64,000 nt of DNA. Origin: Xestospongia bergquistia (lineage: Eukaryota; Porifera; Demospongiae; Haplosclerida; Petrosiidae). The stretch is taken from NCBI GenBank assembly GCA_963965975.1, contig OZ014417.1:3887821-3951820 (forward strand), written 5' to 3'. Position 1 is the first letter of the stretch; each line of letters opens with the position of its first letter. Positions 22,361 to 35,000 of the stretch are shown piece by piece. Below the pieces are notes generated by a model that saw only the letters and a list, made by a program, of their open reading frames with translations, did not search any database and had not been told where the DNA came from. Both the position numbers and the translations under genes were made by a program.

Positions 22361-24159
22361 CCATGAAACTGGATAGCCCTCACCATGTAATAGTATATCA
22401 GTATAATTATAGGCCTGCTTTTCAAGATCTCATCAAGATCCATGTGATATAACCTGAAGTAATTGTATTTCGTTGTCATCACTTGTACATCCTACAAGGA
22501 GTCATCAATCTTGTACCACCTTTTGTTGTTTAAAGTGTACAAAACATAATGATCTTGTGTAGAAAATGGTCCAATGTGCTCTATCATTACCACCATGTCA
22601 AACATAACTGTAGCTCCCTAAATTGTATGTGTTATGATAACTTGTAATTTTGCTTTAAGCACCTGTGCACCACAATGATGTAATTCTTTAGAAAAGGTAC
22701 TAGTGATATACATTTTGTGCTTGGCCATTCTTCCAAAGGAATCAATATATGTAATTTGCTCTTCATAAAATTATCGTCAAACAATGAGAAGAGTATACTT
22801 TCATAATTGAAGTTTTAAAATGGATAGCAATTAATGTAGATCTTGTTTTACAGTTTTACGAATTTCTTTGTCACATCTATTTTTGGTAATACAACTAATT
22901 ATATCAGACTAGTTGAAAATGTATTAATCATAATACCCCCTCTTTTTCAGATGACATCACTTTTTGATTGCATCTTCTATGTTAGCTCCCTACCTGATAT
23001 ATGTAATATATTATCAACACATTAATAGTTTTGTTATACCTGCACAGTGATTTGTAAATTTGATTCCTTACTTTCATAAGATGTGGATGATCCACATTTT
23101 AGAGATTCAATTATATTATGGAAAATATACATTTTATGTACATTATGTCTTCTTACTAGTACTAGGTATTTGGAGTTTCAGTTAATTTGTGTACACTGGT
23201 ATCACTTATGATTAAATTATAAAAAGTTGGTGCTCTTTCACAATAAACAAGAAGTTTTTTGTCTAGATGACTCACCTCCAGGCTTATATTTTAGTCAAAG
23301 TTAGTCTGATAGCAAAGTATTGGCTGGCTATGTATATGCAACACACTTTTCCTCGTTTGCTTATATGTAACTTGTCCTAGTAAATGTAGTATTCATTTGG
23401 AAGGTGGAGAGTACTGTGGTGTCATATATGATGAAGGAGGTTGTTTAGGTTGAAGTAAATCAAGTCTTGGATCATCAAAATCCTGGCCAACTATTGCTGT
23501 GTTCTCTGGTTTCTTTCTGACAATCAAGACACTAATCTTGACTTTTATAATTGGAATCTAGCTTTTATTAACTATTGTGATGGAGCATCATTTAGTGACA
23601 ATGTGTAAGTTATAATATAACATCAATGATTGTGTATACATGTATTATACTATAGTGACCATCCAGTTGATGTAGAAGGAACTCCAATCTATTTTAGAGG
23701 CTTCAAAATACTTCAATCAATACTGGGTGGACTAATGATAGCTGGAATGGATAAATCTGAGGAAGTGATTCTAACTGGTTGTTCAGGTTGTAAATTATAT
23801 TTCAGTACATACAGTAGCAACCCCTTTCTTTTTTAATAAATTTTGTTATAATATTTATAACATATATTAACTAGTACTTTATACTGTCAATTCCAAAATA
23901 CTATAATAATTATAATAAAAATAGTTATTATATCTTTTATTATTTTAGCTTGTGATTTAGCCACTTATTTTTATATTGATCATCCACTAAGTATAAAACT
24001 ATGTATGGCTGATGCTGGGTAAGTCATCTGTATATAAATAAATGCTATGCTTTATTGTAAATGCATGATTTTTGTTATTTGATAGATATATTATCGATGT
24101 TATAAACATTACTGGTCAAATGCACTTTGTCAGTATGGTTTAGCCTTCAATTACAGCTA

Positions 24160-24420
24160 CCATATCCTCTCACGATATCTCTATCCGAAGCCTCAGGTTC
24201 CCACCGCTAAAGGATACATCAAAGCACTGCACACGTGCAGCCCACCCACGCAACGCTTGCAGGAATGCAGAATGTTTATAAAGTTTTGAACTTTGTGTGT
24301 ACTATAAATAGAATGCTTTTTACTTTTACTTTTCATTATTTAAGCCACTGATGAAGATAGTGGCTCTGACTATTGAAACGTTTGGCGTTAATATGTTTTT
24401 TGTTTGGTGAAATAAGAAAT
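24160..24420 (+). mobile_element. Possible retroelement 3' tail
   Basis: A less AT-rich patch within the PAE-2 insertion ends in ctgatgaagatagtggctct followed by gactattgaaacgttt. Phrases of the form 'tgaagat...gaaacgttt' are common at the 3' ends of several retroelement families in animals. No coding domain is visible, so this is weak. Confidence 0.3.
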
Positions 24421-24464
24421 GAATATTAAAACATTAATACGAACCCTTTTCTGACTATATGGTG

Positions 24465-24976
24465 ATATAATTAAGATGTATTGTTGTAATAGATTAGTTC
24501 TATTAAGTAATTGCTGGTCACTCATCAGGTGCATACATGTCTACAAACTACATTTATTTCTAGCATTCTATAGTTACTCCATGTAAATAGATACAGCTGC
24601 CTATGTTCCCATCTTTATAACTCCACAGTTCAATGTAAGTCATTTTTTTAATTTTGTTATTTAATGTGACTATATAGTAAAGTCAATGCATAAAACATTT
24701 TTTGGGCATATAATTAAGATGTATTGTTGTAATAGATTAGTTCTTTTAAGTAATTGCTGGTCACTCATCAGGTGCATACATGTCTACAAAGTACATTTAT
24801 CATTTGAAAACTTAATCTGTTTTGATTACTAATTACTATAGAATTTACAAATCATATAGTTTCAACACATGCAATGAATCTAGAGCTCATACTGACAAAA
24901 TTTACTACAAGATTTGTCAAATAGTATATTAATTTAAAAATGGCTTGTATCCCATCATGTATTATTGTAGCTCAAC

Positions 24977-25014
<38 letters not shown>

Positions 25015-25260
25015 TTGAATAAGTAATACTTTTATATAGTGATATATGTATGCATGCATGCTAAGCGCTATATATAATATATTAGGTTCATTTATACAAA
25101 GGCTTGAAGCTTCTTTTAAATTATTTCTAGCATTCTATAGTCACTCCATGTAAATAGATACAGCTGCCTATGTTCCCATCTTTATAACTCCATATAAGTC
25201 ATTTTTTTAATTTTGTTATTTAATGTGACTATATAGTAAAGTCAATGCATAAAACAAATT
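24465..25260. repeat. Interspersed direct duplications and a (TA)n microsatellite
   Basis: A ~90-bp block (taattaagatgtattgttgt ... gtgcatacatgtctacaaa) occurs at 24469-24550 and 24712-24800. A ~130-bp block (tctagcattctatagt ... caatgcataaaaca) occurs at 24560-24693 and 25128-25256. A pure TA run lies at about 24979-25011. No gene is seen in this stretch. Confidence 0.75.
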
Positions 25261-26679
25261 TTGGCCATTGACTACCAATGTAATGTGCTGATACACACTA
25301 TATTGGTAATAAGTAGGCATCCTATACATGTGATGACTTTATATAAAGTGGTCCATGATTGTTCTGGTCTACATGTATAATTTATACTTTGTATATCCAA
25401 ATGGTGATACCAATTAATGGATATTGTCCAATGTAACCACAACTTTCAATTCTGTAATTCTATATATCCAAAGGTCACACAAGTTAATGGGATTATCAAG
25501 CATAACCACAACTTTCAATTCTGTAATCAATCTTCTTGATGTTCTATAGAGATAACGCACTTCTTAGAAAAATCATAATTTAGATGAATTTTTTATTCTT
25601 CTTAAACTAGTAGTTGACAGTAACATTACCTCATAAAGGCAATTATTTACAATCAAAATGCTGATACAATAATAATAACAAAATGTTACTTACTTATTTG
25701 TTTCTCAGTATTTAAGATGCAGAACTGCACTAATGGAGTCAATCAGAAATGTATCATGGCTAACAGGAATGAAGTCTGGAAGTGTATTATGGCTCAGGTA
25801 CATAGAACATTACTGTTGATGGAATATTAGTACCACATGAAAACACTTCCTTTTCTTCCGTTAGTATACTTATCCTTATATCTTCTCTATAGTCCAATAT
25901 TTGTACTAAATTCTCAATATGACCTATGGCAACTTCATAACACTCTCCAACTAAAATGCACACCACCTTGTTGTACTCCTGAGGAGATGGAAAAAGTTGA
26001 ACAAACATTATTTAGGAGTTTCAACAAGCTGCTTATCCTATCATTACATTTGAGAGTAATGGAGCTTTTTTAGACTCTTGTTTGACTCACTGTCAATCTC
26101 TGAGTGACAAATCCATGTAATAAATCTTGCTGAATATAATTTTTTGCTTTATCTATAAAAGTACCGATTGTAAACTGATTTTGAATTCAAATTTGTTTCT
26201 TTTAGTTGTGGGGCATGACAATCTGAAGGAGGCTCTTTCATTCATGGGAGGCAGTCATCATCTGTTAACATTAAAATAGTTGCTACATATCTCCTCAGTC
26301 CATTCACAATTTTTATAATGTTCAAAACTACCTATTTTTTAGTCTGTCAAGCAGATACAGCAAGAGATGCTAACCAAGTGCATTTTCCGTCTGATGGCTT
26401 CACGATCAAAATCATCAACTAACAGGCGTTGTTTCAGAGATCTTTAGTCTGTTTACACCTGTTGAGTTCTTTGAATAGTCATAGACACTCACAATAACCT
26501 CCTTTGTAATTGATCTTAGTCTCTCAGGCGAACACGAGAGAAAACGTGGTCAGTTCGCATGATATGCACGTGAACAAATAATGAATAAACTTAAAATGTA
26601 CTTCAGTGCTAATTGTATTTAGTAGGAAAGGAAATTCCTCACCACTATGTATAAAACACCTTTTTTTAATAAAGGGCTA

Positions 26680-26970
26680 TTCTCAACTCGGACATGCTAT
26701 AACAGGATGAACATGGATAGACAAATGTGTAGGAATTTCAGAAGTTAAAAGCTAAAATAAAATGTTTCCACAAAAAAAACTTTTAAACAGTTGTGGCGAC
26801 TTGTATAAGTTGACAACTGAGAGAGAATTCCAAATCTTAATTGAAATAAAGAAGTTAATATGTTTGTTGTAGGAAAGAGTGTATTTTAGATCAGGCCAGG
26901 TTGTAGATGTAAGAGAGCAAAACTATCACAACCTACAATTTAAACAAATGATCTAAATTTTAATTAAAAC
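26680..26970 (-). mobile_element. LINE 3' fragment plus NSRP1-like tail remnant
   Basis: The block aacaggatgaacatggatag ... gaattccaaatcttaat is repeated at 33955-34110 and 55030-55180. In antisense it keeps the aromatic W/F-NS-x-P-like C-terminus of the LINE reverse transcriptases seen elsewhere in the window. It fuses at about 26915 to gagagcaaaactatcacaac, the last bases of the NSRP1-like exon, which here is almost completely lost. Confidence 0.45.
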
Positions 26971-27095
26971 TAATAGTAGTTATTATTAATAAATTTATTT
27001 TTAACAAAAACCATTAGGGGGAGTTGCTAATATTTTTAACGGAAATATAGTGGTTGTTTACCAGCTAGACTTAGGCGCTCAAAAGGGCGGATATA

Positions 27096-29445
27096 ATGCA
27101 AGAATTATTGTGTGACTACAAGAAAAGAAGACTAGAGAATATTAAAAAGAATATTGAACTCACGAAAACTTTACGTAAAATACTATTACATGTTAAATAA
27201 AAAGTCATGAAGATTGTGTATAGGTTTAGATGACAAGTCCCAAAAGAAGATAAAAGGAGACGATATAGTAATTGTAGTAATAGTAGCAGTGATAGTGGAG
27301 ATGAATGGATACCTGCTCTAGAGAATTGTGTGATGAAGAAAAAACCAATTAATATCACAAGAGGTAATAAACTTTAAATTAAATATGAATGTCATTTTAT
27401 TGTGTTTAGTTCCAGTAGTTGAGACTGCAGTGAGAGATCCTCTGTGTTATATAGCAGAACATGTGGTAAGTGTTTGATACAACTGTAATGTTGGGCTATC
27501 CCTCTCAATAATATTAGGATCATCAAGTTACAAGTGTCTTGAAGCAACGACAAAAGAAATATTACCAACCTGTAGAAGGGGAGGAGCCTTCATTTGAGAG
27601 CCTTGATTGCAAGTTGTCTAACGAGTTTTTTAAGTTATTTGGAGATGATAATATTGAAGAATGTGAAGACTTTGAAGGATTTGATATTGAAGATGTGTAT
27701 GTTAGATTATAAGAAAAAGCCAAATAATATCACGAGAAGTACTAAAATTTTAAATTAAATATGAATGTCATTTTATTGTGTTTAGTTCCAGTATTGCTCA
27801 TGTTATTTTCTTAATACAGTGGTGATGTATCTCAGTGTCCAGTTAGTAAAAGATATCCTAATAGATTAAGTCACCAAAAAGAACACAGAGAAGATCATGA
27901 ACTATCTGATGAAGATGAATATCTCTGTAAGTTGAGAATGAATATGGTTACTTCTACAACTCTCTAACTAGTTTGTCAGGACTGTGAGGAATTTCATCAT
28001 GGTGATTGTCCTACTCATGGACCCTTACTGACTCTAGATCCTTCTAGTGGTCATGATGAAGAATCTCTACAATACACTAATGTATTTGTTCCAGTTGAAT
28101 TAACTGTTAAACCTTCTAAGATAGCCAATGCTGGTCTGGGTGTTTTTGCTACACAATTTATACCTTGTAGAGTTAGATTTGGTCCTTATGAAGGAAGGAG
28201 AGTGTTAAAAGAAGAGCTCAATGAAGGAGAAGATACTAGCTACATGTGGGAGGTACTGTAATAAAATAATAAAAAGTATTAATTATTTTAATTTATTCAG
28301 GTAAAGCGTTTTGGAAAGGAGTCATATTATATTGATGGTCAATCAGATAAGGGAAGTAACTGGTTACGATTTATTAACTGTGCTCGCAATGAAAATGAGC
28401 AGAATTTAGTAGCTTTTCAATATCATGGTAACATCTATTATCGCTCATTCAAGCATATCTATCCTGGTAATGAACTCTATGTATGGTATGGTGAACAATA
28501 TGCAAGAGAACTTGGGATTACAACTAGTTTTGAAGAAGGTAAGGTAACTCTTTTGACAGTAATAACTTTACTAATTATAACTATTTAGATGATTGTCAAC
28601 TTTATAATTGCAAAAACTGTGGAAGTAGCTTTGTTTTGAAATCTAATTTTGATTTGCATCTTCGACATAATCCTAATTGTCTTGCTGCTAATCCTCAATG
28701 TTTTAGTGTAGAAGAAGAAAAGCAAAAAATGGGGCTCATTTCCAATGATAAACTGGTAGTGCGAAATCCAGATAACACTAGTGATTATTATAGAAAGAAA
28801 ATTTCGCGTCAGTCATCAATGAGGTATCATCTTCGTATCCACACTAGTGACAAACCTTACCAATGTCAGTACTGTCGAAAAGGATTTAGTCAGAATGGTG
28901 ATCTTCAAACTCATGTTCATATACACACTGGTGATAAACTTTACCAATGTCAGTACTCTGGAAAAGGATTCAAACAAAGCAGTTATCTCCAAACTCATCT
29001 TCATGTACACATTGGTGATAAACCTTACCAATGTCACTACTGTGGAAAAGGATTTAGTCAGAATTGTAATCTTCAAACTCATCTTCGTATACACACTGGT
29101 GATAAACCTTACCAATGTCAGTACTGTTTAAAAAGATTTAATCAAAGCAGTCATCTCCAAACGCATCTTCGTATACACACTGGTGATAAACCTTACCAAT
29201 GTCAGTACTGTGGAAAAGAATTTAGTCAGAATGGTAGTCTCCAAAATCATTTTCGTATACACACTGGTGATAAACCTTACCAGTGTCACTACTGTGGGAA
29301 AAGATTTAATCAAAGCAGTCCTCTCAAAACTCATCTTCGTATACATACTGGTGATAAACCTTACCAATGTCAACACTGTGGAAAAGAATTTAGTCAGAAT
29401 GGCAGTCTCCAAAGTCATCTTCGTGTTCATCGTAAAATAAATTAA
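27096..29445 (+). pseudogene. PRDM9-like gene copy 2 (disrupted)
   Basis: The usual exons can be traced: 27096-27174, 27224-27363, 27410-27465, 27518-27696, 27820-27926, 27972-28252, 28301-28538 and 28588-29445. The family's normal start ATG is changed to AGG, leaving an ATG four codons later. Exon 2 has lost about 16 bp in the basic run, which shifts the frame before DSGDEW. An ~80-bp copy of the exon 2/intron 2 segment is inserted in the intron before exon 5. The PR/SET exons stay open and complete (FGPYEGRRVLK, NCARNENEQNLVAFQYH, VWYGEQYARELGI). The second fixed finger is deleted and the first array finger has lost its cysteines. Seven array fingers follow, one of them with Cys to Ser. It could still give a SET-finger protein from an internal start, but the full-length form is broken. 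Confidence 0.8.
28770..29445 (+). repeat. C2H2 finger array, copy 2
   Basis: There are eight 84-bp units. Helices include QNGDLQT, QSSYLQT, QNCNLQT, QSSHLQT, QNGSLQN, QSSPLKT and QNGSLQS. Position -1 is always Gln here, while positions 2 and 3 change from unit to unit. The set differs from copy 1. Confidence 0.85.
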
Positions 29446-29995
29446 CTATTTTTGCTAATCATTATTCATTATCACTTTATTAAGGTACTATTGTAACAAC
29501 ACTACACACACATTGGACAATATAGATCTAAAGGTCCAGAGCACTGTAACAGAATACAATGTCACTGTAGCTAGTGAAGGAAGTAAATTCAACACCTCTA
29601 ACCAGTAATAGCAGTGTTTCTTATACAATTAAAGTGGATGTAAATTGTTTTGTCATAACAATTATTGTCCTACCTAAATTTGTCCCACCTGATAAAATAT
29701 TGCAAAATTATTATATACTAGGATAAAATATTGTTGTAAGGTTTTTTTTGTCCTACCAGCACAAAATTTATCCTAGGACAAAAATACTTTGGCTTGCAAT
29801 ATTATATCCTAGGGCAATAAATGACTTGCTACATTTTAGTCTATAAAAAATACAACTTGTTATATTTCATTCTATAATAATATTCAAGGATAGCATGATT
29901 ATTATTTTGTCTATGTTAGAGGGCCAATAATGCTAGTATATTTCAAAAACTGTAATAAAATTTTGTGTTTAACTAGAACATTACACAAAAATTAT

Positions 29996-30175
29996 ATCAT
30001 GCTGGTGATAAACCTTACCAATGTCAGAACTGTGGAAGACTATTCAGTAATAATAGTCATCTCCAAACTCATCTTTGCATACACACTGGTGATAAACCTT
30101 ACCAATGTCAGAACTGTGGAAAACTATTTAGTAATAATAGTCATTTCAAAACTCATCTTTGTATACACACCGGTT
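29996..30175 (+). pseudogene. Orphan finger fragment downstream of copy 2
   Basis: Two complete fingers, [20 protein letters not shown] and [20 protein letters not shown], with TGDKPYQ linkers, stand about 550 bp after the copy 2 stop. A poorer fragment follows at 30424-30545. Equivalent fragments follow copies 6 (58385-58610) and 7 (62810-62950). They carry CQNC or CQIC rather than CQYC, so they form a distinct subgroup. Confidence 0.7.
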
Positions 30176-31019
30176 GTAATGAACTAGAAATTTGTTTGTT
30201 TATTACGGTAAACACATATATTTGTATTTGTTTATTTATTGTAGTAATCTCTGTGTACACATATATTGTTATCTTCTAGAATCTTATCACATATATAATT
30301 CTAGAACCTTCTATGTCACATGTTGTGTAATATATAAAAAAGATTATTTTTTGGTAAGGACAGAGTTCCTCCAATTCTCTCATAAATTAAATTAATAAAT
30401 TACCAGTCAGGAATTCTTTCACATTGGTGATAAATCAATATCAGTACTGTGGAAAAGGATTTAATCAAAGCAGTCATCTCCATGTTTGTATACATATCTG
30501 TGATAAACCTTACCAATGTCAGTATCATAAGGATTTAGTCAAATATATACTACAAAACTGGTATTATATATTATTAAGTTGATAGAGTAATTGTGTAATT
30601 AGTCCTCTAATATATCATTGTAAAAATAAATTGGTTGGTTTAACCAAGTGAATTGTCATTTTTGTTGCATATAATACCATATATGTCTAGAATATTTTAC
30701 ATCAGAATATTTTTGCAAATTGTAGGGCATTCCTATTTTCACTGTACCACCCACTATTAATTTATTAGAATTCACAACCACCACTAGTCTCACATAGCCA
30801 GCCTTCCTTAAAAGAGGGGCTGACTATCTGAAACTATCTTTTTTAAATGAAAAGTTGTGTTGATAATAATAACCATGGGACATTTACATAGTGAGAACTA
30901 ATAAGATGAAATGCCTTTGTAAGAAAAAGTTGATATGGTATTTATAATATTACAATTATTTAAATAAATAATTTAGATTTAAAAGATGTCAAGATTGCTT
31001 TATTTGGGATTCACTCATG

Positions 31020-32120
31020 ATCAATAGATTCCCTTGTCTAACAGTTGCTGGATAAATGAGTTATAATATGTGCTAGTGGAAGAGAAAAGTTAGTGATCTG
31101 AAAGAACAAAATTCATAATGGTAATTCTTCTTTAAGTGTTTTATCCCATGCACCACTTGAAATAAATCATTTCATTCACTATTTTAAAGATTAAAGACAG
31201 CATACATTGCGTTTTGATATATTTACTGATAGATAGTTTGCTTATACAACCTGTCTATGGATGAAATATCATTTTGAACAAAAGTAAAGTCATCAACTGA
31301 GGAGATCCTCTGATACAACAACAAGTCATCTGCCAGAGTGTCAACTTTCCATTGAGTGTTAATTCATTTATGTTATTAATATAAACAAAAAATAGTATTA
31401 GATCCAAAATTGATCCCTGAGGAACTCCTGAAAGAACTAGTGCAGTATCTGTTTTACTACTATATTAACTACAACAACCTGTCTTCTGTTTCTGAGGTAG
31501 TTGGTAATCCACTTAATAATGCCATTATTTAACTCAATGAATCATATTATGCTGAGTAGTGGAGCATGACATTGGACAGAGTGAAAAGCCTTTTTAAAGT
31601 CAAAGAAATAGCACAAACTTCATCTCTATTTTTTAAGTGTCTGTAACTATTCATCAGTTATAGACAGTAATGTAGTAACAGTGGATTGATCTTTCATAAA
31701 TCCACATTGAAAGTAAGAGAGTGAGAGGTGAGTTGATACAAAGATTTCTAATAGTAGTGTATCATATGTCACATTCCAACACATTACTTATAATTCTTAA
31801 AAATGACACAGGTCAATAATCATTTGGTGAATTGATGTAAGGAGACTTTTAAATGGGCACAATATGACTAAGTTTCCATTCATTTGGTATATGAAGTGAT
31901 CTTCATGATAAATATTTTGTAATTGATGAAGTTAAAAAACCATGCATTTGTGTGTTTAAACATTCTAGTTGAAATGTCATCAGGGCCACTGGCTTTGGAT
32001 GTCTCCAAGAACTTAAGATTAGACAAACTTCACCTTTAGTACAATAGGCTTCAACATCTGACAATGAATATTAATCTGTCTGATTCACATGATATTCAAG
32101 TAATGAACATGATTGATTAA
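31020..32120 (-). mobile_element. LINE reverse transcriptase remnant
   Basis: On the minus strand the sequence reads FDFKKAFHSVQCHAPLL, IIKWITNYLRNRRQVVVV, then VLSGVPQGSILDPILFFVYI and, after a frame change, LADDLLLYQRISSVDDFTFV. These are the reverse-transcriptase palm motifs of a jockey/CR1-like non-LTR element. Stops and frame changes make it dead. Confidence 0.65.
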
Positions 32121-32639
32121 AATATGATAACAAATGTATTTAGTAAATTTGCCTTTTCAAAGTCTGTCCTGGGAATAGTACTATTTCCATCAGCTAATTT
32201 AGGTATAGAAAATTACCTTTTTTATATATTTAATTGGCTTTCAAACACTTTAGAAATCCTTAGGATTAAACTACAGGAAAACAAAAACCAAAATTGGTCA
32301 AACATTAATAATAACGATGTAATTAACAGATGTAATATAGGAAGTCAGGTAAAAAAAAACATAATAATAACATTAGTACAACAAAGAACACATTCAACAA
32401 TCTCTTAAACATTTCACTTATAATTATGTCAGTTCAAATATTTTCATTCCTTAGTACTCAGTACAAGTCTTAAGCTTAACATGTTAAGATACAGATGATG
32501 AAAGATAATTTTGAACTACTTTCAAATTGAACCAATGTTTTTCATTAATCTGCCACAACTTTATTAGCAAATTTGATCGTGATATACTGTCAAAGTAAAT
32601 GCCCTTCTATAGTCTAGTATACTATGTTTGCGTTGCTTA

Positions 32640-32930
32640 TATTATGATTACAAATATTACTTACTGTATATAGTTGAAATGTAGGTAATAATTGTTTCAA
32701 ACACAATCTTCCTGCCCTTCATGAAACCAAATTGACTAGCAGAAAGTGATGGTAGCACAAATTTACAAATTGCATCAAATATAATTATTTCAATGATGTT
32801 AGATATTGAGCAAAGTAATGATACTGGATGGTTGGCAATGTTAACTTCATCTTCTCCACCTTTAGGATAGTAGTAATTAAATGATTTGTTTATGTGCATT
32901 AGTACATATAGACAAATCATTTACTGTTCA
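32640..32930 (-). mobile_element. LINE reverse transcriptase fragment
   Basis: The minus strand encodes YPKGGEDEVNIANHPVSLLC, SISNIIEIIIFDAICKFV and SASQFGFMKGRKIVFETI, the 'YRPISLL ... QFGF' fingers region of a LINE reverse transcriptase. It is probably a neighbouring part of, or a second copy of, the element at 31020-32120. Confidence 0.65.
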
Positions 32931-33004
32931 TATCTAAGCTTAGTAATTGATAAACTGATAATCTGAGACCTTGATGATTACATATGTGGAGAGTACATCC
33001 AGTT

Positions 33005-33075
33005 GCATGTACCTCTCTGGCTGTAAGCATGTTACAATGGGTCTTACTATTGTAACATGCTTACAACTTACATTA
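33005..33075. repeat. Short inverted repeat (hairpin)
   Basis: tgtaagcatgttacaat and attgtaacatgcttaca flank a 10-bp loop. The 17-bp arms are perfect. They may be the ends of a small inverted-repeat element; no coding sequence is nearby. Confidence 0.7.
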
Positions 33076-33424
33076 ATGTGTTCTTTACATGCACAGTAAA
33101 AGTTGATTGGTTGATTTAACCACTATATTGTTATCCAGGTTACATGATACAAACTGTTTACAAAATGTTAGAACTAAAAATGAATTTTTTAAAGAAATAA
33201 AAACAATTTCAATTGATAAACAATCAATTCATGTACAATAGTAATTAAAACAGTATTATGTTTACTTACAGTTTGCTACATGCAAACTGTTTAATAGTTA
33301 AATCAACCAATCAGTTTTTATAATGTACATTAAGGCTAACAAACTTTCATGGGAGGCAGTCATCATCTTCTGTTAATATTTTGGTCCATTGACAATTATT
33401 ATACTGTTCACAACTACCTTATTT

Positions 33425-33640
33425 TTAAGCATGTCAAGCAGATACAGTGCTAAAGCCACAAACCACCTTTAGTAGACAAACACTTATCACTAGAAGAACT
33501 CAAAACGTATCTTTTAAGATGATTCCATCAGCTAATGGCTCAACTTGATATTGCCAGATCATTTGATGATGTTAAGCAGAAAGTGTACAATCAAAGTAGA
33601 GACTCTTGTCAATCACTATTTCTATAATTATAAGTTGCCC
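33425..33640 (+). pseudogene. Relic of a helical domain (FHQLMxQLDIAxSFDDV)
   Basis: One frame reads LSLEELKTYLLR, a stop, FHQLMAQLDIARSFDDVKQK. The same block, better kept, lies at 40490-40690 (DLQTCLLRLFHQLMPQLDIA, SSFDDVMDIREVYDNQINVA, YLENVVNHYF), with a scrap at 60935-60995. The spacing of hydrophobic residues suggests a small all-helical (death-fold-like) domain, but I cannot name the family securely. Confidence 0.35.
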
Positions 33641-33954
33641 AAAACTTTTTTGTTAACTGACTCCCTATAACTAATGACTTTCAGTGTCAACTCTCCTTCA
33701 TTGTTTCTTTTAGTACTTTCTAGTGTCATCTCATGATTCAAAAAGTCATGTTACTGGCACCTCATCAACACCTGTCCTTGTAATATTGTGTAGTCTTTCC
33801 ACAAATTATTAATCTGTCATTCTTTATAGGCTTTCACTAGTTGAAGGCCATCCTACAAACTCTCAAGCCCACAGAGCATATATACAAGTGACTGAATATG
33901 TAATTATAATTATGTAAATTGGATCAGCCAAAGTTTGCTGGAATTTGGCAGAGA

Positions 33955-35000
33955 CCAACAGGATGAACATGAACAGAAAAAAAAGGTACAGGGATTTGAG
34001 GAGGTTAAAAGCTACAATAAAATGGTTCCATAAAAAGGACATTTTGAACAGTAGTTGGGAATAATGTAAGTTGACAATTGGAAGAGTTCCAATTTTGATA
34101 ACAACTTAATTAGAAAACTTAAGATGGCTGTTGTAGGATATGATACCATTAGGCTTGTGCCCAGGCATTTTAACTGGTGCAGTGTCTGATCTGTTATCAT
34201 TGGCTACAACAGCCTGTCTTCTGTTTGTGAAGTAGTTGGTAATCCACATAATAATCCAATTATTTAATCCACTGTGTAGTGGAGCATGGGGGGACAGTCA
34301 AAACTTAAAGTCAAAGAAAATAGCACAGATTTTATCTCTATTTTCAAGTGTCTTTAACTATTATCAGCTATAGACAGTATTGCAGTAGCAGTGGATCAAC
34401 CATTTATAAATCTTCATTGAAAGCCAGAGAGTGGGTAGTTAGCATTAAATGTTCTAATAGTAGCAAATATATGTCATATTCCAGCACTTTATTAATTTTA
34501 GAATACATAACAATTTCACAACTTGATAATCAATTTTGTGAATTAATGTTAGGTGACTTTGAAATGGGCACAAAATGGCCAAATTTCCATTCTTCTGCTA
34601 TATGATTATGATCTCAATGATAAATTAAATAGTTTGGTAATTGATGAAGTTATAAATCAACTGTATGTTTTAACATTCTAGATAAACTTAACTTTCAATA
34701 CAACAGGGTTCAGCATCGACAATGAATTCTCCTAATTCACATGATATTCAAGTAGTGGACATGATTTATTAAAATATGGTCAAAAAATATATCTAATAAA
34801 TTTGCCTTTTCCAGGTCTGTCTTGGCATTAGTACCATTTCCAAATTGTTCAGTGTTTGTTTCTCTAAATCTTGTACTTGGATTAGTCACCAGTAAATATT
34901 GCAAGGCAAAATACAGTCTATTTCTTTTCCTCATATCTTTAATTAAGAATTCATTTGGCCATGGAAGATTTGACATCTTTGACATGACTTTGTTAGGATT
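33955..35000 (-). mobile_element. LINE remnant
   Basis: A second degraded copy of the 31-kb element: the antisense of 34200-34330 matches the NYLTNRRQAVVA region, and 34985-34737 reads MSNLPWPNEFLIKDMRKRNR followed by ALQYLLVTNPSTRFRE, upstream endonuclease/RT linker-type sequence. Frames are broken throughout. Confidence 0.5.

Larger units (their letters stand above)
23245..26110 (+). pseudogene. PAE/Notum-like carboxylesterase pseudogene (PAE-2)
   Basis: Exon order matches PAE-3: CLDDSPPGLYF (~23260), HLEGGEYCG (~23400, with a stop and frame loss; the oxyanion GGGWC motif is damaged), DHPVDVEGTPIYFRGFKI through VILTGCSG (23658-23790), a degraded exon with ATYFYIDH and MADAG (~23950-24018), YIIDVINITG (~24087), MQNCTNGVNQKCIMANRNE (~25712-25798), SPIFVLNSQYDLWQLHN (~25860-25950), and FLDSCLTHCQSLSDKS (~26068-26110). 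The GCSAGG nucleophile motif is broken after GCS (the next exon reads CD). A 1.6-kb insertion with internal duplications separates its central exons. It is clearly non-functional. Confidence 0.7.

Noticed and set aside
24979-25011. (TA)n tract as a possible regulatory site or origin
   Set aside because: Simple microsatellite in an AT-rich genome; nothing else supports a function.
32124-32408. Plus-strand frame of 94 codons
   Set aside because: It lies opposite LINE remains, has random AT-rich composition and no conserved features.
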